DNA from: an uncultured Marinobacter sp.
GTDB taxonomy: Bacteria > Pseudomonadota > Gammaproteobacteria > Pseudomonadales > Oleiphilaceae
DNA: 34,361 nt
NCBI GenBank assembly: GCA_913057975.1
Contig: CAJXOQ010000019.1
Location: 1-34,361, forward strand
Reading direction: 5' to 3'
The notes beneath the pieces were generated by a model. It did not search any database. It worked only from the letters and a program-made list of their open reading frames with translations, and had not been told where the DNA came from. Of the stretch, positions 9,631-18,298 are shown piece after piece. Every line of letters starts with the position of its first letter. The first letter of the stretch is position 1. The position numbers were made by a program, and so were the translations under genes.

Positions 9631-10794
9631 ATGAGCTACGACATTTCTGCCCTGCGCAAGTTTGTGTCCCCCGAGATTGTCTTTGGTGCCGGCTCACGCA
9701 AGGCGGTAGCCAACTTCGCCAGCAACGTTGGTGCCCGCCACGTGTTCCTGGTATCGGACCCTGGCGTGGAGAAGGCTGGCTGGGTTGCGGAGATCATGGA
9801 CATCCTGGTGACCGCCGGGCTTCGTGTCACTGTTTTTACCGGTGTTTCTGCCAATCCGAAAGTGGACGAAGTCATGGCCGGGGCAGAGCTGTACAAATCC
9901 AATGAGTGTGACGTCATTGTCGCCATTGGTGGCGGCAGCCCCATGGACTGCGCCAAGGGCATCGGCATCGTCAGCGCCCATGGCCGGAACATTCTCGAGT
10001 TTGAGGGTGTGGACACCATTACCTCGCCGTCGCCGCCAATGATCCTGATCCCTACCACGGCCGGCACGTCCGCCGATGTGTCCCAGTTCGCGATCATTTC
10101 CGACCCGGACCGGCGCTTCAAGTTCTCCATAATCAGCAAGGCGGTAGTGCCGGATGTATCGCTGATCGACCCGGAAGTGACGGAAACCATGGACGCCTAC
10201 CTGACGGCCTGTACCGGGGTGGATGCCATGGTGCATGCTATTGAGGCCTACGTGTCCACAGGTAGTGGTCCGCTCACTGATACCAACGCCCTGGAAGCGA
10301 TCCGGCTGATCAATCGCCATCTGGAGCCGCTGGTCTTGAACACCGCCAACGTACACTTGCGGGAGCAGATCATGCTGGCCTCCATGCAGGCCGGCCTGGC
10401 GTTTTCCAATGCCATCCTGGGGGCGGTGCATGCCATGTCCCATAGTCTGGGCGGGTACCTTGATTTGCCCCACGGACTTTGCAACGCCTTGCTGCTGGAA
10501 CACGTTGTGGCCTACAACTACACCTCGGCCGAGGATCGATTCCGGCGGGTGGCGGAGGCCATGGATATCGACACCCGCGGCATGTCGAAACCGGTGATCA
10601 AACAGCGCCTGATGGGGCGAATCATCACGTTGAAACAGGCCGTGGGGCTGGAGGCCAAACTTGGCAAACTGGGCGTGACCACATCTGACATCCCTTACCT
10701 GTCGGGCTTCGCGCTGCAGGACCCATGCATCCTGACCAATCCCCGCAAGTCCTCACGCCGTGACGTCGAAGTTGTTTATGAAGAAGCCCTCTGA
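9631..10794 (+). CDS. ercA: Iron-containing alcohol dehydrogenase ErcA
   Basis: A 387-residue group III Fe-type alcohol dehydrogenase. Family features are the NAD-binding GGGSPMDCAKGIG, the TTAGTSADVSQFA segment, and the metal-binding His set in MVHAIEAYVS and GAVHAMSHSLGGYLDLPHG. In Pseudomonas aeruginosa ErcA lies between pqqH and ercS and affects regulation of the ethanol oxidation system, so a sensory or minor catalytic role is likely rather than bulk alcohol oxidation. It has its own ribosome site (GAAGAGAG near 9617) and a 58-nt gap from pqqH. Its 3' end overlaps the histidine kinase gene, indicating coupling. Confidence 0.92.
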   Translation: MSYDISALRKFVSPEIVFGAGSRKAVANFASNVGARHVFLVSDPGVEKAGWVAEIMDILVTAGLRVTVFTGVSANPKVDEVMAGAELYKSNECDVIVAIGGGSPMDCAKGIGIVSAHGRNILEFEGVDTITSPSPPMILIPTTAGTSADVSQFAIISDPDRRFKFSIISKAVVPDVSLIDPEVTETMDAYLTACTGVDAMVHAIEAYVSTGSGPLTDTNALEAIRLINRHLEPLVLNTANVHLREQIMLASMQAGLAFSNAILGAVHAMSHSLGGYLDLPHGLCNALLLEHVVAYNYTSAEDRFRRVAEAMDIDTRGMSKPVIKQRLMGRIITLKQAVGLEAKLGKLGVTTSDIPYLSGFALQDPCILTNPRKSSRRDVEVVYEEAL

Positions 10795-12529
10795 TTCCAA
10801 CGACGCTGACTACGACATCGGCGATCTGCTCGGCCTTGGCAGCCAGTCGGTACGCAAGAATTACTACCCGGCACTGCAGCAACGGATCGATGAACTGGAA
10901 AACGAGCGCAACCGCTACAAATGGCTTTTTGAAAACGCCCTTCATGGCATCTTCCAGGCCAATCTCCGCGGTGGCTTTGTGGCCGTCAATCCGGCCATGG
11001 CGCGGATTTGCGGCTACGACAGCGCCGAGGCCTTGGTGGCCGGGGTTATCCGCTTGCGCGAACAGCTATTCTGCAGTTCTGGTGAGTTTGATGCCATCCG
11101 GCAGGAGTTGCTGGACAACGGCAGCCTCAGTGCAAGGGAAACCCGGCTCAGACGCGCGGACAATACGCCAGTGCAGGTGGCAATCACGTTGTTGCGGCGG
11201 CCAGACCTCGGTCCGGAAGTGGTGGAGGCCTTTGTCGCCGATATCACCGAGCGCCACCAGGCGCGAGAAAAGTTGCGCCAGCTCAACGCGGATCTGGAAC
11301 GCCGTGTGGAGGAGCGCACCGAAGAGCTGCAGAACGCCAACGTGGTGCTGCGTTACCAGATCGAGCAGCGCGAACGGGTGGAGCGGGAGTTGGTGGTGGC
11401 TGTAGAGGCCGCCAAGGAGGCCAGTGAGAGCAAAGACAAGTACCTCGCGGCGGCCAGTCATGATTTACTGCAACCCCTGAATGCGGCCAGGTTACTGGTG
11501 TCCGCCCTGATGGACAGCGATCTGCCTGCGGACGAGAATCGACTTGTTCAGCGTGTGCAGCGGTCTTTGGAAAGTGCCGAGGATCTGCTGGCGGATCTTC
11601 TGGATATATCCAAACTGGACCAGAAGGCCATGCGACCGGACTTTGTCCATGCCGACATTGGCGAACTGATGCGGGGACTCGCCCAGGAATTCGAACCGGT
11701 GGCTGAGAACGCGGAACTGCACTTCCGGGTACGCTCAGGCGCAGGTTACGTGCGTACTGACCCGCGAATGCTGACACGGATCCTCCGTAACCTGTTGAGC
11801 AACGCGTTTCGCTACACCCGTGAAGGTGGGGTGCTGTTTGCTGCCCGCAAGCGTGGTCCCAACCTGGAGATCGGAGTGTGGGATACGGGCGTGGGTATCG
11901 AGCAGACAAAGCTGGAGGATATCTTCCGGGAGTTTCACCAGATACTGCCCAAGGGCGGTGGCCGCCAGGGGGTGGGCCTGGGATTGGCGATCGTTGAGCG
12001 AATGGCGAGGGTATTGGCCTGCGACATCCGTGTGGATTCACATCATGGCAAAGGCTCCTGTTTCAGTGTTCTCATTCCCCTGGCCCGCTTCACCGAAGCG
12101 CCTGCCAGCGGCCAGATAGGGGAACCTTTGGTAGCAGCACCTGCGTTCTTTGACGGGCTGCGTGTTCTGGTGATCGATAACGAAGAGCCGGTGCAGGAAA
12201 GTATGCGAGCCTTGTTGGAGCGTTGGGGTTGTATGGTCACTACGGCGGGCAGTGCGGAGGATGCCGTGGCGCATTGCAGTGGCACCGATATCATCCTCGC
12301 CGATTTCCACCTGGATGAGAACCTGACGGGTTGTCAGGCGGTGTACGCGGTTCGGCGTCACTTTGGTCGTGATATACCGGCCGCCATCATTACCGCTGAT
12401 CGCAGCGATGAAACGCGCCGGCTCATCAGTGCACAGTATCTGCCTGTGCTCAACAAGCCGGTCAAGCCCAACCGTCTTCGGGCGCTGGTATCCAGTCTTG
12501 CCACATCCCTGAACTCAGAATCGCAATGA
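10778..12529 (+). CDS. ercS: Cytoplasmic PAS-histidine kinase with receiver domain, ErcS-like
   Basis: A 583-residue hybrid kinase with no transmembrane segment. In order: a coiled helix (~20-45), a PAS domain (about 45-150, FENALHGIFQANLRG), a long coiled coil, HisKA with H228 (AASHDLLQPLN), HATPase (NLLSNAFRYTREGG; DTGVGIEQ; GVGLGLAIVERMA) and a C-terminal receiver with phospho-acceptor D509 (ILADFHLDE) and K in VLNKPVKP. I chose ATG 10778, overlapping ercA by 17 nt; a GTG at 10760 would add six residues. Position after pqqH-ercA matches ErcS of Pseudomonas, which feeds into control of ethanol oxidation genes. No LuxR-type partner regulator is in the window. Confidence 0.88.
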   Translation: MKKPSDSNDADYDIGDLLGLGSQSVRKNYYPALQQRIDELENERNRYKWLFENALHGIFQANLRGGFVAVNPAMARICGYDSAEALVAGVIRLREQLFCSSGEFDAIRQELLDNGSLSARETRLRRADNTPVQVAITLLRRPDLGPEVVEAFVADITERHQAREKLRQLNADLERRVEERTEELQNANVVLRYQIEQRERVERELVVAVEAAKEASESKDKYLAAASHDLLQPLNAARLLVSALMDSDLPADENRLVQRVQRSLESAEDLLADLLDISKLDQKAMRPDFVHADIGELMRGLAQEFEPVAENAELHFRVRSGAGYVRTDPRMLTRILRNLLSNAFRYTREGGVLFAARKRGPNLEIGVWDTGVGIEQTKLEDIFREFHQILPKGGGRQGVGLGLAIVERMARVLACDIRVDSHHGKGSCFSVLIPLARFTEAPASGQIGEPLVAAPAFFDGLRVLVIDNEEPVQESMRALLERWGCMVTTAGSAEDAVAHCSGTDIILADFHLDENLTGCQAVYAVRRHFGRDIPAAIITADRSDETRRLISAQYLPVLNKPVKPNRLRALVSSLATSLNSESQ

Positions 12530-12578
12530 CGGTCTACACTTTATTCTGTCAATGTTCGTTTTGTCAGGAGAGTGTGCT

Positions 12579-12863
12579 ATGTCCGTTCCGGAAAACGCCC
12601 TTACCAATCACGAAGTGACTGTTTGCCTGTCTGGCGGTGCCGTCCTCGGGCCCTTCAACGCCACCTGGTCGAGGGACGAGGGAGGAGACGTGCGCGAGCT
12701 GGTGCGGGAGTATGACGGTTTCCTTCAGGGGGAGAAGCAACATCGCTTCAAGTTTCACCTTCACGACACCTATACCAACACAGTTCATACCCTGATCCTG
12801 AATTTTGATCAGGTTACCGGCATTTGCGACCATGTCAGACTGAAGTCACCGCCAAACGGGTGA
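12579..12863 (+). CDS. Small conserved-looking protein of unknown function
   Basis: A 94-residue soluble protein, MSVPENALTNHEVTVCLSGG onward, with no signal peptide or membrane segment. I do not recognise a family. I chose ATG 12579, which has AGGAG about 8 nt upstream; an ATG at 12552 would put the ribosome site inside the gene. Alternating hydrophobic stretches (EVTVCLSGGAVLGPF; HTLILNFDQVTGICDHVRL) suggest a small beta-rich fold. It lies 50 nt after ercS and 31 nt before fumC on the same strand and could be cotranscribed with either. Confidence 0.72.
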   Translation: MSVPENALTNHEVTVCLSGGAVLGPFNATWSRDEGGDVRELVREYDGFLQGEKQHRFKFHLHDTYTNTVHTLILNFDQVTGICDHVRLKSPPNG

Positions 12864-12894
12864 GCCCCGATGCCTGTGAACAGAGGAGGATGTC

Positions 12895-14271
12895 ATGACG
12901 AATTTCAGGACTGAAAAAGACAGCCTGGGCGAAGTGCGCGTTCCTGAAGAGGCTCTTTGGGGCGCACAGACCCAGAGGGCCGTAGAGAATTTTCCGGTAA
13001 GTGGCTTGCCGATGCCACCGGCATTCATTGCGGCGGTGGTAAGAGTGAAGCAGGCAGCCGCAGATGCCAATGCCAGCCTCGGTTTATTGGATAACGATCT
13101 GAGGGATGCCATTGTCGTGGCCGGCGATCGCCTGATAAACGGTGAATTCGCTGACCAGTTTCCCATAGATCGTTACCAGACCGGGTCGGGCACCAGCACT
13201 AACATGAATGTGAACGAGGTCATCGCAGCCCTGGCAGCAAGGGAGGATGTCGAGATTCACCCCAACGATCACGTCAACATGAGCCAGAGTTCCAACGACG
13301 TGATCCCGACGGCCATTCATGTCAGTGCCTTGGCAGGCATTTACGAGCGTTTGATTCCGGCGCTGACCCACCTGTGCGGGGTTATCTACGAGCGTGAGGC
13401 GTTGTTTGCGAATCAGGTTAAAACCGGCCGTACTCACCTGATGGATGCCATGCCGGTCACCCTGGGGCAGGAGTTGAGAACCTGGCGAGAGCAATTGCTT
13501 GCCGCGGAAAAACGGCTTGAGGCCGCGGCTGATGACTTACTCGCCGTACCCCAGGGCGGGACTGCCGTGGGAACTGGGGTGAATGCACTGGAAGAATTTC
13601 CAGGGCAGTTCATCAAGTTCCTCACCGCCAATACGGGTTACCATTTCCGCTCCCTGGAACATAAATTCGTGGGGCAGAGTGCCATCGACGCGCCCGTGGC
13701 CCTGTCGTCCCAACTGCGTGGGCTGGCCATCGTACTGACCAAGATCGCCAATGACCTGCGCTGGATGAACAGTGGGCCGATTCATGGCCTGGCGGAAATC
13801 AGCCTGCCGGCCCTACAGCCGGGCAGCAGCATCATGCCAGGCAAGGTCAACCCGGTGATTCCGGAGTCGGTAGCCATGGTCGGGGCCCAGGTGATGGGGC
13901 TGGACAGCACCGTTGCCATGGCAGGACAGTCGGGCAATTTCCAGTTGAATGTGATGTTACCGCTGGTAGGCGCGAACCTCTTGGACATGATCGAACTGCT
14001 GACCAATGCCTCGACCATGCTCGGTGACAAGGCAATTCGGGATTTCACGGTGAATACCGATCATCTGGATGCCGCAGTCGGCAAAAATCCAGTCTTGGTC
14101 ACCGCATTGAACCCCGAAATCGGTTACAGCCTGGCGTCCGATATTGCCAAGGAAGCCTATCAGAGCGGTCGACCGGTGATTGACGTGGCGGAAGAGCGCA
14201 GTGGACTTGACCGGAAACGGCTGGAGGAACTGATGGACCCGCTGAAGCTGACCAAAGGCGGGCTTGCCTGA
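12895..14271 (+). CDS. fumC: Class II fumarate hydratase FumC
   Basis: A 458-residue, iron-independent fumarase interconverting fumarate and malate in the TCA cycle. The fumarase/aspartase signature GSSIMPGKVNP is at 310-320, with GSGTSTNMNVNEVIA and QSSNDVIPTAIH (substrate loops) and TGRTHLMDAMPV (catalytic His region). The start has a strong AGAGGAGG ribosome site 6-7 nt upstream. Length is normal. Aspartase is a possible confusion, but the N-terminus EVRVPEEALWGAQTQRAVEN is fumarase-like. A small hairpin, ACCGCC with GGCGGT, follows the stop codon at 14277-14293. Confidence 0.95.
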   Translation: MTNFRTEKDSLGEVRVPEEALWGAQTQRAVENFPVSGLPMPPAFIAAVVRVKQAAADANASLGLLDNDLRDAIVVAGDRLINGEFADQFPIDRYQTGSGTSTNMNVNEVIAALAAREDVEIHPNDHVNMSQSSNDVIPTAIHVSALAGIYERLIPALTHLCGVIYEREALFANQVKTGRTHLMDAMPVTLGQELRTWREQLLAAEKRLEAAADDLLAVPQGGTAVGTGVNALEEFPGQFIKFLTANTGYHFRSLEHKFVGQSAIDAPVALSSQLRGLAIVLTKIANDLRWMNSGPIHGLAEISLPALQPGSSIMPGKVNPVIPESVAMVGAQVMGLDSTVAMAGQSGNFQLNVMLPLVGANLLDMIELLTNASTMLGDKAIRDFTVNTDHLDAAVGKNPVLVTALNPEIGYSLASDIAKEAYQSGRPVIDVAEERSGLDRKRLEELMDPLKLTKGGLA

Positions 14272-14313
14272 TAGTAACCGCCGAACGGGCGGTCCTGACG
14301 GAGACTGAGCCGA

Positions 14314-14796
14314 TTGCTGATTTTTATCGAGCTCTTTGTGATGCTGGTGCTGGCGAATGGCGTACCGGTACTTGCCGCCCGGCTGCTTGGCCGGCGCTGG
14401 TCGGCCCCTATTGATGGCGGCCGGCTATGGCGGGACGGACAGCCGGTGTTGGGGCCAAGCAAAACCTGGCGGGGTGTCGTATCCGGTGCGCTGGCGTGCA
14501 GCCTGTTTGCGTGGATCACCGGGATAGGGGTCGTATTTGGCCTGGCTTTCGGCGTGCTGGGGCTGACCGGCGATGTCATCAGCAGTTTCATCAAGCGCCG
14601 TGCAGGGCTCGCCTCAAGTGCCCGGGCCGTTGGGCTTGATCAGATCCCCGAAGCCTTGTTGCCGATGATCCTGGCATGGCCCTGGCTGGGGCTGAGCTGG
14701 TTCACGGTGGTGGTGGTGGTCGTGCTGTTTACCTTGGCCAATATCCTGCTGTCGCCCCTGCTATACCGCCTGGGTATTCGCCATCAGCCGCACTAA
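14314..14796 (+). CDS. CDP-archaeol synthase-like (CarS family) membrane protein
   Basis: A 160-residue membrane protein with about four hydrophobic helices. The cytoplasmic loop with APIDGGRLWRDGQPVLGPSK and TWRGVVSG, then LTGDVISSFIKRRAGL, is diagnostic of the CarS/CdsA superfamily, which uses CTP to activate a lipid alcohol as CDP-lipid. Bacterial homologues are widespread, but the substrate is not the archaeal digeranylgeranylglycerol phosphate and remains unknown to me. The TTG at 14314 is the likely start, with GGAG about 10 nt upstream and a hydrophobic N-terminus (LLIFIELFVMLVL). It follows fumC by 42 nt on the same strand. Confidence 0.82.
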   Translation: MLIFIELFVMLVLANGVPVLAARLLGRRWSAPIDGGRLWRDGQPVLGPSKTWRGVVSGALACSLFAWITGIGVVFGLAFGVLGLTGDVISSFIKRRAGLASSARAVGLDQIPEALLPMILAWPWLGLSWFTVVVVVVLFTLANILLSPLLYRLGIRHQPH

Positions 14797-14805
14797 GCCC
14801 CGAAC

Positions 14806-15780
14806 TCAGTCCGGGCCTCGCGTAAGGGTGTGTATGGTCACTTCCGGTGGGCAATTCAGGCGCACATTGACCACCGACGTGCCTGCGCCGGGTGAGGTAT
14901 AGCCCTGCATACCGTTGCGGCGCCAGTAACCACGGCCGAGTTCTCTGGGACAATCGGAATCCAGGGTCACGGGGACGCCTCCGGGCAGGCAGATCTGGCC
15001 GCCGTGGGTGTGGCCGCACAGAAAAATGTCGTAGCCCGCATGCGCAGCCTCGCGCCAGATTTCCGGTGTGTGGCTCAGCAAAACGCTGATGCCACCCGGG
15101 GGTATCTGGTCTCCTGCCCTGTGTAGGTTGTGGACCTTGTAGAAATGGGCATCGTCCACTCCCGCCAGATAGAGAGTGTCTTCTCCCTGCTGGAGCTCGA
15201 TATGCTCGTTCATCAGCAGGTGATAGCCCATGTCCTCAAGGCCAGGAACCATGCGTACGCTGTCGTGATTGCCCAGTACAGCGTAGGCTTTGCCGCGAAT
15301 AGCGTCCCGCAGCCTGGCCATGCCGTGCATGGCACCATCAATCGGGCCCCAGGTGAGGCGCCGGTAGTCCCCGGTGAGCACGCACACATCGTACTCAAGG
15401 GGCTCGATTTGACGGATTACGGCCTGCAGGTTGGCTTCATCCATATCCACGTGGAGGTCGGTAAGGTGCAGTATGCGAAAGCCTTCGAAGGCAGAGGGCA
15501 GGCCGGGGATGTGGAACTGATTGTGGGCGGTATCCAGCCGGCGGCTATTGTGTTGGCCTCTCCGGAACAAGCCCGTCAGCTTCAGGCACGCACTGATGAA
15601 GCGTGGTGCGGAGGTGATGTTTTCAAGATGGAACGACTGGTGGCCCGGCCCGAACACGCGAGCTTCCGCTTCCCGTTCGATACCCAGGCGCTGGCGCGCG
15701 TGTACCGGGCCAAGGCGGAGGCTCAGGCGATACTCCAGGAGTTCATCCTGATTGTCTGGTGTATGGGCCCGGGCGGTCAT
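14806..15780 (-). CDS. Calcineurin-like metallophosphoesterase (YkuE-like)
   Basis: A 324-residue predicted phosphohydrolase with a two-metal centre. Motifs in order: LTDLHVD (D-x-H), VLTGDYR (GD), VLGNHDS (GNHD), LLSHTPEIW (SHTP) and LCGHTHGGQICLPG (GHTHGGQ). The GHTHGGQ ending is typical of YkuE/LpxG-type membrane-associated phosphoesterases, but I see no clear membrane anchor; the N-terminal 100 residues are poorly conserved and Arg/His-rich. The gene converges on the CarS-like gene, with only 9 nt between their ends, and is divergent from chrA. The substrate cannot be inferred. Confidence 0.9.
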   Translation of the reverse strand: MTARAHTPDNQDELLEYRLSLRLGPVHARQRLGIEREAEARVFGPGHQSFHLENITSAPRFISACLKLTGLFRRGQHNSRRLDTAHNQFHIPGLPSAFEGFRILHLTDLHVDMDEANLQAVIRQIEPLEYDVCVLTGDYRRLTWGPIDGAMHGMARLRDAIRGKAYAVLGNHDSVRMVPGLEDMGYHLLMNEHIELQQGEDTLYLAGVDDAHFYKVHNLHRAGDQIPPGGISVLLSHTPEIWREAAHAGYDIFLCGHTHGGQICLPGGVPVTLDSDCPRELGRGYWRRNGMQGYTSPGAGTSVVNVRLNCPPEVTIHTLTRGPD

Positions 15781-15926
15781 TGCTGGTCCTGTTGGTTGTT
15801 GGAAACGTTACCTGTCACGATCCGGTCAACCCGTCCTTTTATTATGGTCGGGACTGGGAGTGATGCAACCGGAGCGTCATAATGTTCATCATTCTTAACA
15901 CACGTTGCCACGATTAAGAGCGTTCC

Positions 15927-17105
15927 ATGACCAAGGATACATACGCCGGGGCCTTGCCAGCCTGGCACATTTTCCTGTTGTTTCTGCGTCTTGGCCTGAC
16001 GTCTTTCGGCGGTCCGGCGGCCCATTTGGGTTTTTTCCATGACGAATTCGTAAAGCGCCGGCGATGGTTGTCAGACGACGCCTATGGCGAGGTAGTGGCA
16101 TTGTGTCAGCTATTGCCTGGACCTGCCTCGAGCCAGGTGGGGTTAACCCTGGGGTTTCTTCAGAGGGGCTATAGTGGCGGCGCTGCGGCCTGGCTTGGCT
16201 TTACCCTGCCATCGGCACTATTGATGACGCTGTTTGCGCTCGGCCTTGGCCTGTGGCCGGATGCAGGGCAGGGTGGCTGGATAACCGGCCTTAAGTTGTT
16301 TGTGGTCGCCGTGGTTGCCCAGGCGGTTTGGCAAATGGGCAAAACCCTGTGCCCGGATGCTCCGCGCCTGTCGATTGCCGTGGTGGTCGCGGTTGTCCTG
16401 CTGATGGCGGGCGCAGCCTGGATGCAGATACTCGTCCTGCTCGCAGCCGGTGCTGTAGGTGCTGCAATGCAACTGCCGCAAAAGCGTGTGGAAGAGTCAT
16501 TGACCATACCGGTTCAGACCCAGCGGCCTATGATATTCCTGGTGGCATTTTCAGTGCTGCTGTTGATGGCATTCGTTCCCCTGGCTACCGGCTCCCTGGC
16601 CTGGATCTGGTCTGAGCTCTATCGCGCGGGTGCCCTGGTGTTCGGGGGTGGTCATGTGGTGTTGCCCTGGCTGCAGGAGGGGTTTGTGGCGCCCGGACAC
16701 CTGTCGGCGGATACCTTCCTGGCCGGTTACGGCGTCGCACAGGCCATGCCCGGACCACTCTTCACTTTCTCAGCGTTTTTGGGTGGTGTCGAAAGTGGTT
16801 GGACTGGTGCCGCTGTAGCTGTGGTCGCTGTTTTCCTGCCGGGAACACTGCTGGTATTTGCCGGTCTACCCCTGTGGTCGTACATTCGTAGCCATTCAGT
16901 TGCACGGGCGGCCCTGGCCGGGGTGAATGCCGGCGTTGTCGGGCTTCTGCTGGCGGCGCTGTATGATCCGGTATGGACCTCAGCCGTACACGATGCAGGG
17001 GGAATTGCGTTTGTCCTGCTGGCCTGGGTTTCCCTGGCGATATGGAAGGTGCCGGTCTGGATACTGGCACCCGGCAGTGCGCTGGTGGGCTTGCTGGTTT
17101 TCTGA
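15927..17105 (+). CDS. chrA: Chromate transporter ChrA (long-chain, two-domain)
   Basis: A 392-residue inner-membrane protein of the CHR family, which exports chromate by proton antiport. Both homologous halves are present: the N-terminal FGGPAAHLGFFHDEFVKRRR with LCQLLPGPASSQ, and the C-terminal FGGGHVVLPWLQEGFV with GYGVAQAMPGPLFTFSAFLG. About ten hydrophobic segments are visible. The gene is transcribed divergently from the metallophosphoesterase across 146 nt. No ChrB regulator is nearby, so constitutive or housekeeping anion export is as likely as dedicated chromate resistance. Confidence 0.93.
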   Translation: MTKDTYAGALPAWHIFLLFLRLGLTSFGGPAAHLGFFHDEFVKRRRWLSDDAYGEVVALCQLLPGPASSQVGLTLGFLQRGYSGGAAAWLGFTLPSALLMTLFALGLGLWPDAGQGGWITGLKLFVVAVVAQAVWQMGKTLCPDAPRLSIAVVVAVVLLMAGAAWMQILVLLAAGAVGAAMQLPQKRVEESLTIPVQTQRPMIFLVAFSVLLLMAFVPLATGSLAWIWSELYRAGALVFGGGHVVLPWLQEGFVAPGHLSADTFLAGYGVAQAMPGPLFTFSAFLGGVESGWTGAAVAVVAVFLPGTLLVFAGLPLWSYIRSHSVARAALAGVNAGVVGLLLAALYDPVWTSAVHDAGGIAFVLLAWVSLAIWKVPVWILAPGSALVGLLVF

Positions 17106-17202
17106 TGCCCCAATGTGGGGGTAGCTAAAACCGGTCAGGAAGGCCACACTTGGATATTGGAAAACTAAATGAACGGTAATGATTCAGAGGCAGAGGTTGA
17201 TT

Positions 17203-17850
17203 ATGTCCACATCCTGCACAATTCCGGGCTTGAACGTACCGAAAAGTCGCTTTCCGGAGCCTGAAAGTGATTTGCCAGCCGGCGATAACCGCGAGCAAAG
17301 GGTCGTGCTTGGCGGTGGCTGTTTCTGGTGTGTGGAAGCTGTTTTCCTGGCGGTGAACGGCGTTAGCCGGGTGGAATCCGGCTATGCCGGGGGCAGAGCG
17401 GATACCGCCAACTATGAAGCTGTGTGCAGCGGCCAGACCGGGCACGCGGAAGTGGTGGATGTTCATTACGACCCGCAGACCGTCAGCTTCGGGGAAATCC
17501 TGAAGGTATTTTTCTCAGTGGCCCACGACCCAACCCAGCTTAATCGGCAGGGAAACGACCGTGGCACCCAATACCGGTCCGCCATTTTTTACGAGAATGA
17601 CGAACAGAAACAGGTGGCAGAGGCCTACATTCGCCAACTGAATTCGGTGGGCGTTTATGATAATTCTCTGATGACGACCCTGGAGCCGTTGGATGCCTTT
17701 TATCCGGCGGAAGACTATCACCAGAATTTTGCCGCACGGAATCCACACCAGCCCTACATCATGGCTGTTGCGGCACCAAAGATGGAAAAGCTTGTGGACA
17801 CGTTCGGTGACCAGCTCAAGCCTGGTTACACCGACAACAAACTTGCCTGA
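17203..17850 (+). CDS. msrA: Peptide-methionine (S)-S-oxide reductase MsrA
   Basis: A 215-residue repair enzyme reducing the S-epimer of methionine sulfoxide in proteins. The catalytic motif is GCFWC with C40, preceded by VVLGG; other family segments are [41 protein letters not shown] and YHQNF. I chose ATG 17203 (GAGG 6 nt upstream) over the in-frame ATG at 17179. There is no signal peptide, so the enzyme is cytoplasmic. It is followed after 10 nt by msrB, with an excellent GGAGG site between, giving an operon that repairs both epimers. Confidence 0.95.
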   Translation: MSTSCTIPGLNVPKSRFPEPESDLPAGDNREQRVVLGGGCFWCVEAVFLAVNGVSRVESGYAGGRADTANYEAVCSGQTGHAEVVDVHYDPQTVSFGEILKVFFSVAHDPTQLNRQGNDRGTQYRSAIFYENDEQKQVAEAYIRQLNSVGVYDNSLMTTLEPLDAFYPAEDYHQNFAARNPHQPYIMAVAAPKMEKLVDTFGDQLKPGYTDNKLA

Positions 17851-17860
17851 GGAGGCTGCT

Positions 17861-18289
17861 ATGAGCGTTTCTGCTGCAGGTTATGACCTGACCCCGCTAA
17901 CGCCACAACAAGTGGACGAAAAGGCCGCGGGCCTGACGGACGAGGAGCGCCGCGTGTTGCTGGATCATGGCACCGAGCGGCCATTTTGCGGCACCTTGTT
18001 GGACAACAAGAACGCAGGCGCCTATTACTGCCGGTTGTGCGAATTGCCGCTGTTCAGTTCCGACTCCAAGTTCGATTCCGGTACCGGTTGGCCGAGCTTT
18101 TTTCAGCCCTTTGACACCGACCACATCCGCTATATTGAAGACAACAGCATGGGTATGGCTCGCACGGAGATCCGCTGCCCGCGTTGTGACAGCCATCTTG
18201 GGCACGTGTTTCCAGACGGCCCGCCGCCAACCGGCCAGCGCTACTGCCTGAATTCGGTGGCGATGGTGTTCAGGGAGAACCAGGCCTGA
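17861..18289 (+). CDS. msrB: Peptide-methionine (R)-S-oxide reductase MsrB
   Basis: A 142-residue enzyme reducing the R-epimer of methionine sulfoxide. Two zinc-binding CxxC pairs are visible, [11 protein letters not shown] and [14 protein letters not shown], and the catalytic Cys is C129 in [21 protein letters not shown] is the substrate-binding segment. I chose ATG 17861 because it directly follows GGAGG and is 10 nt after msrA; the open frame extends into msrA only as a shadow. The stop codon sits in the loop of a hairpin shared with the convergent exchanger gene. Confidence 0.96.
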   Translation: MSVSAAGYDLTPLTPQQVDEKAAGLTDEERRVLLDHGTERPFCGTLLDNKNAGAYYCRLCELPLFSSDSKFDSGTGWPSFFQPFDTDHIRYIEDNSMGMARTEIRCPRCDSHLGHVFPDGPPPTGQRYCLNSVAMVFRENQA

Positions 18290-18298
18290 TTGGCCTGG
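18280..18298. terminator. Short hairpin at the msrB / exchanger convergent junction
   Basis: CCAGGCC (18280-18286) pairs with GGCCTGG (18292-18298) around a 5-nt loop that contains the msrB stop codon. The two convergent genes are 9 nt apart, so this hairpin could block read-through in both directions. There is no U-tract on either side, so its terminator strength is doubtful. Confidence 0.45.
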
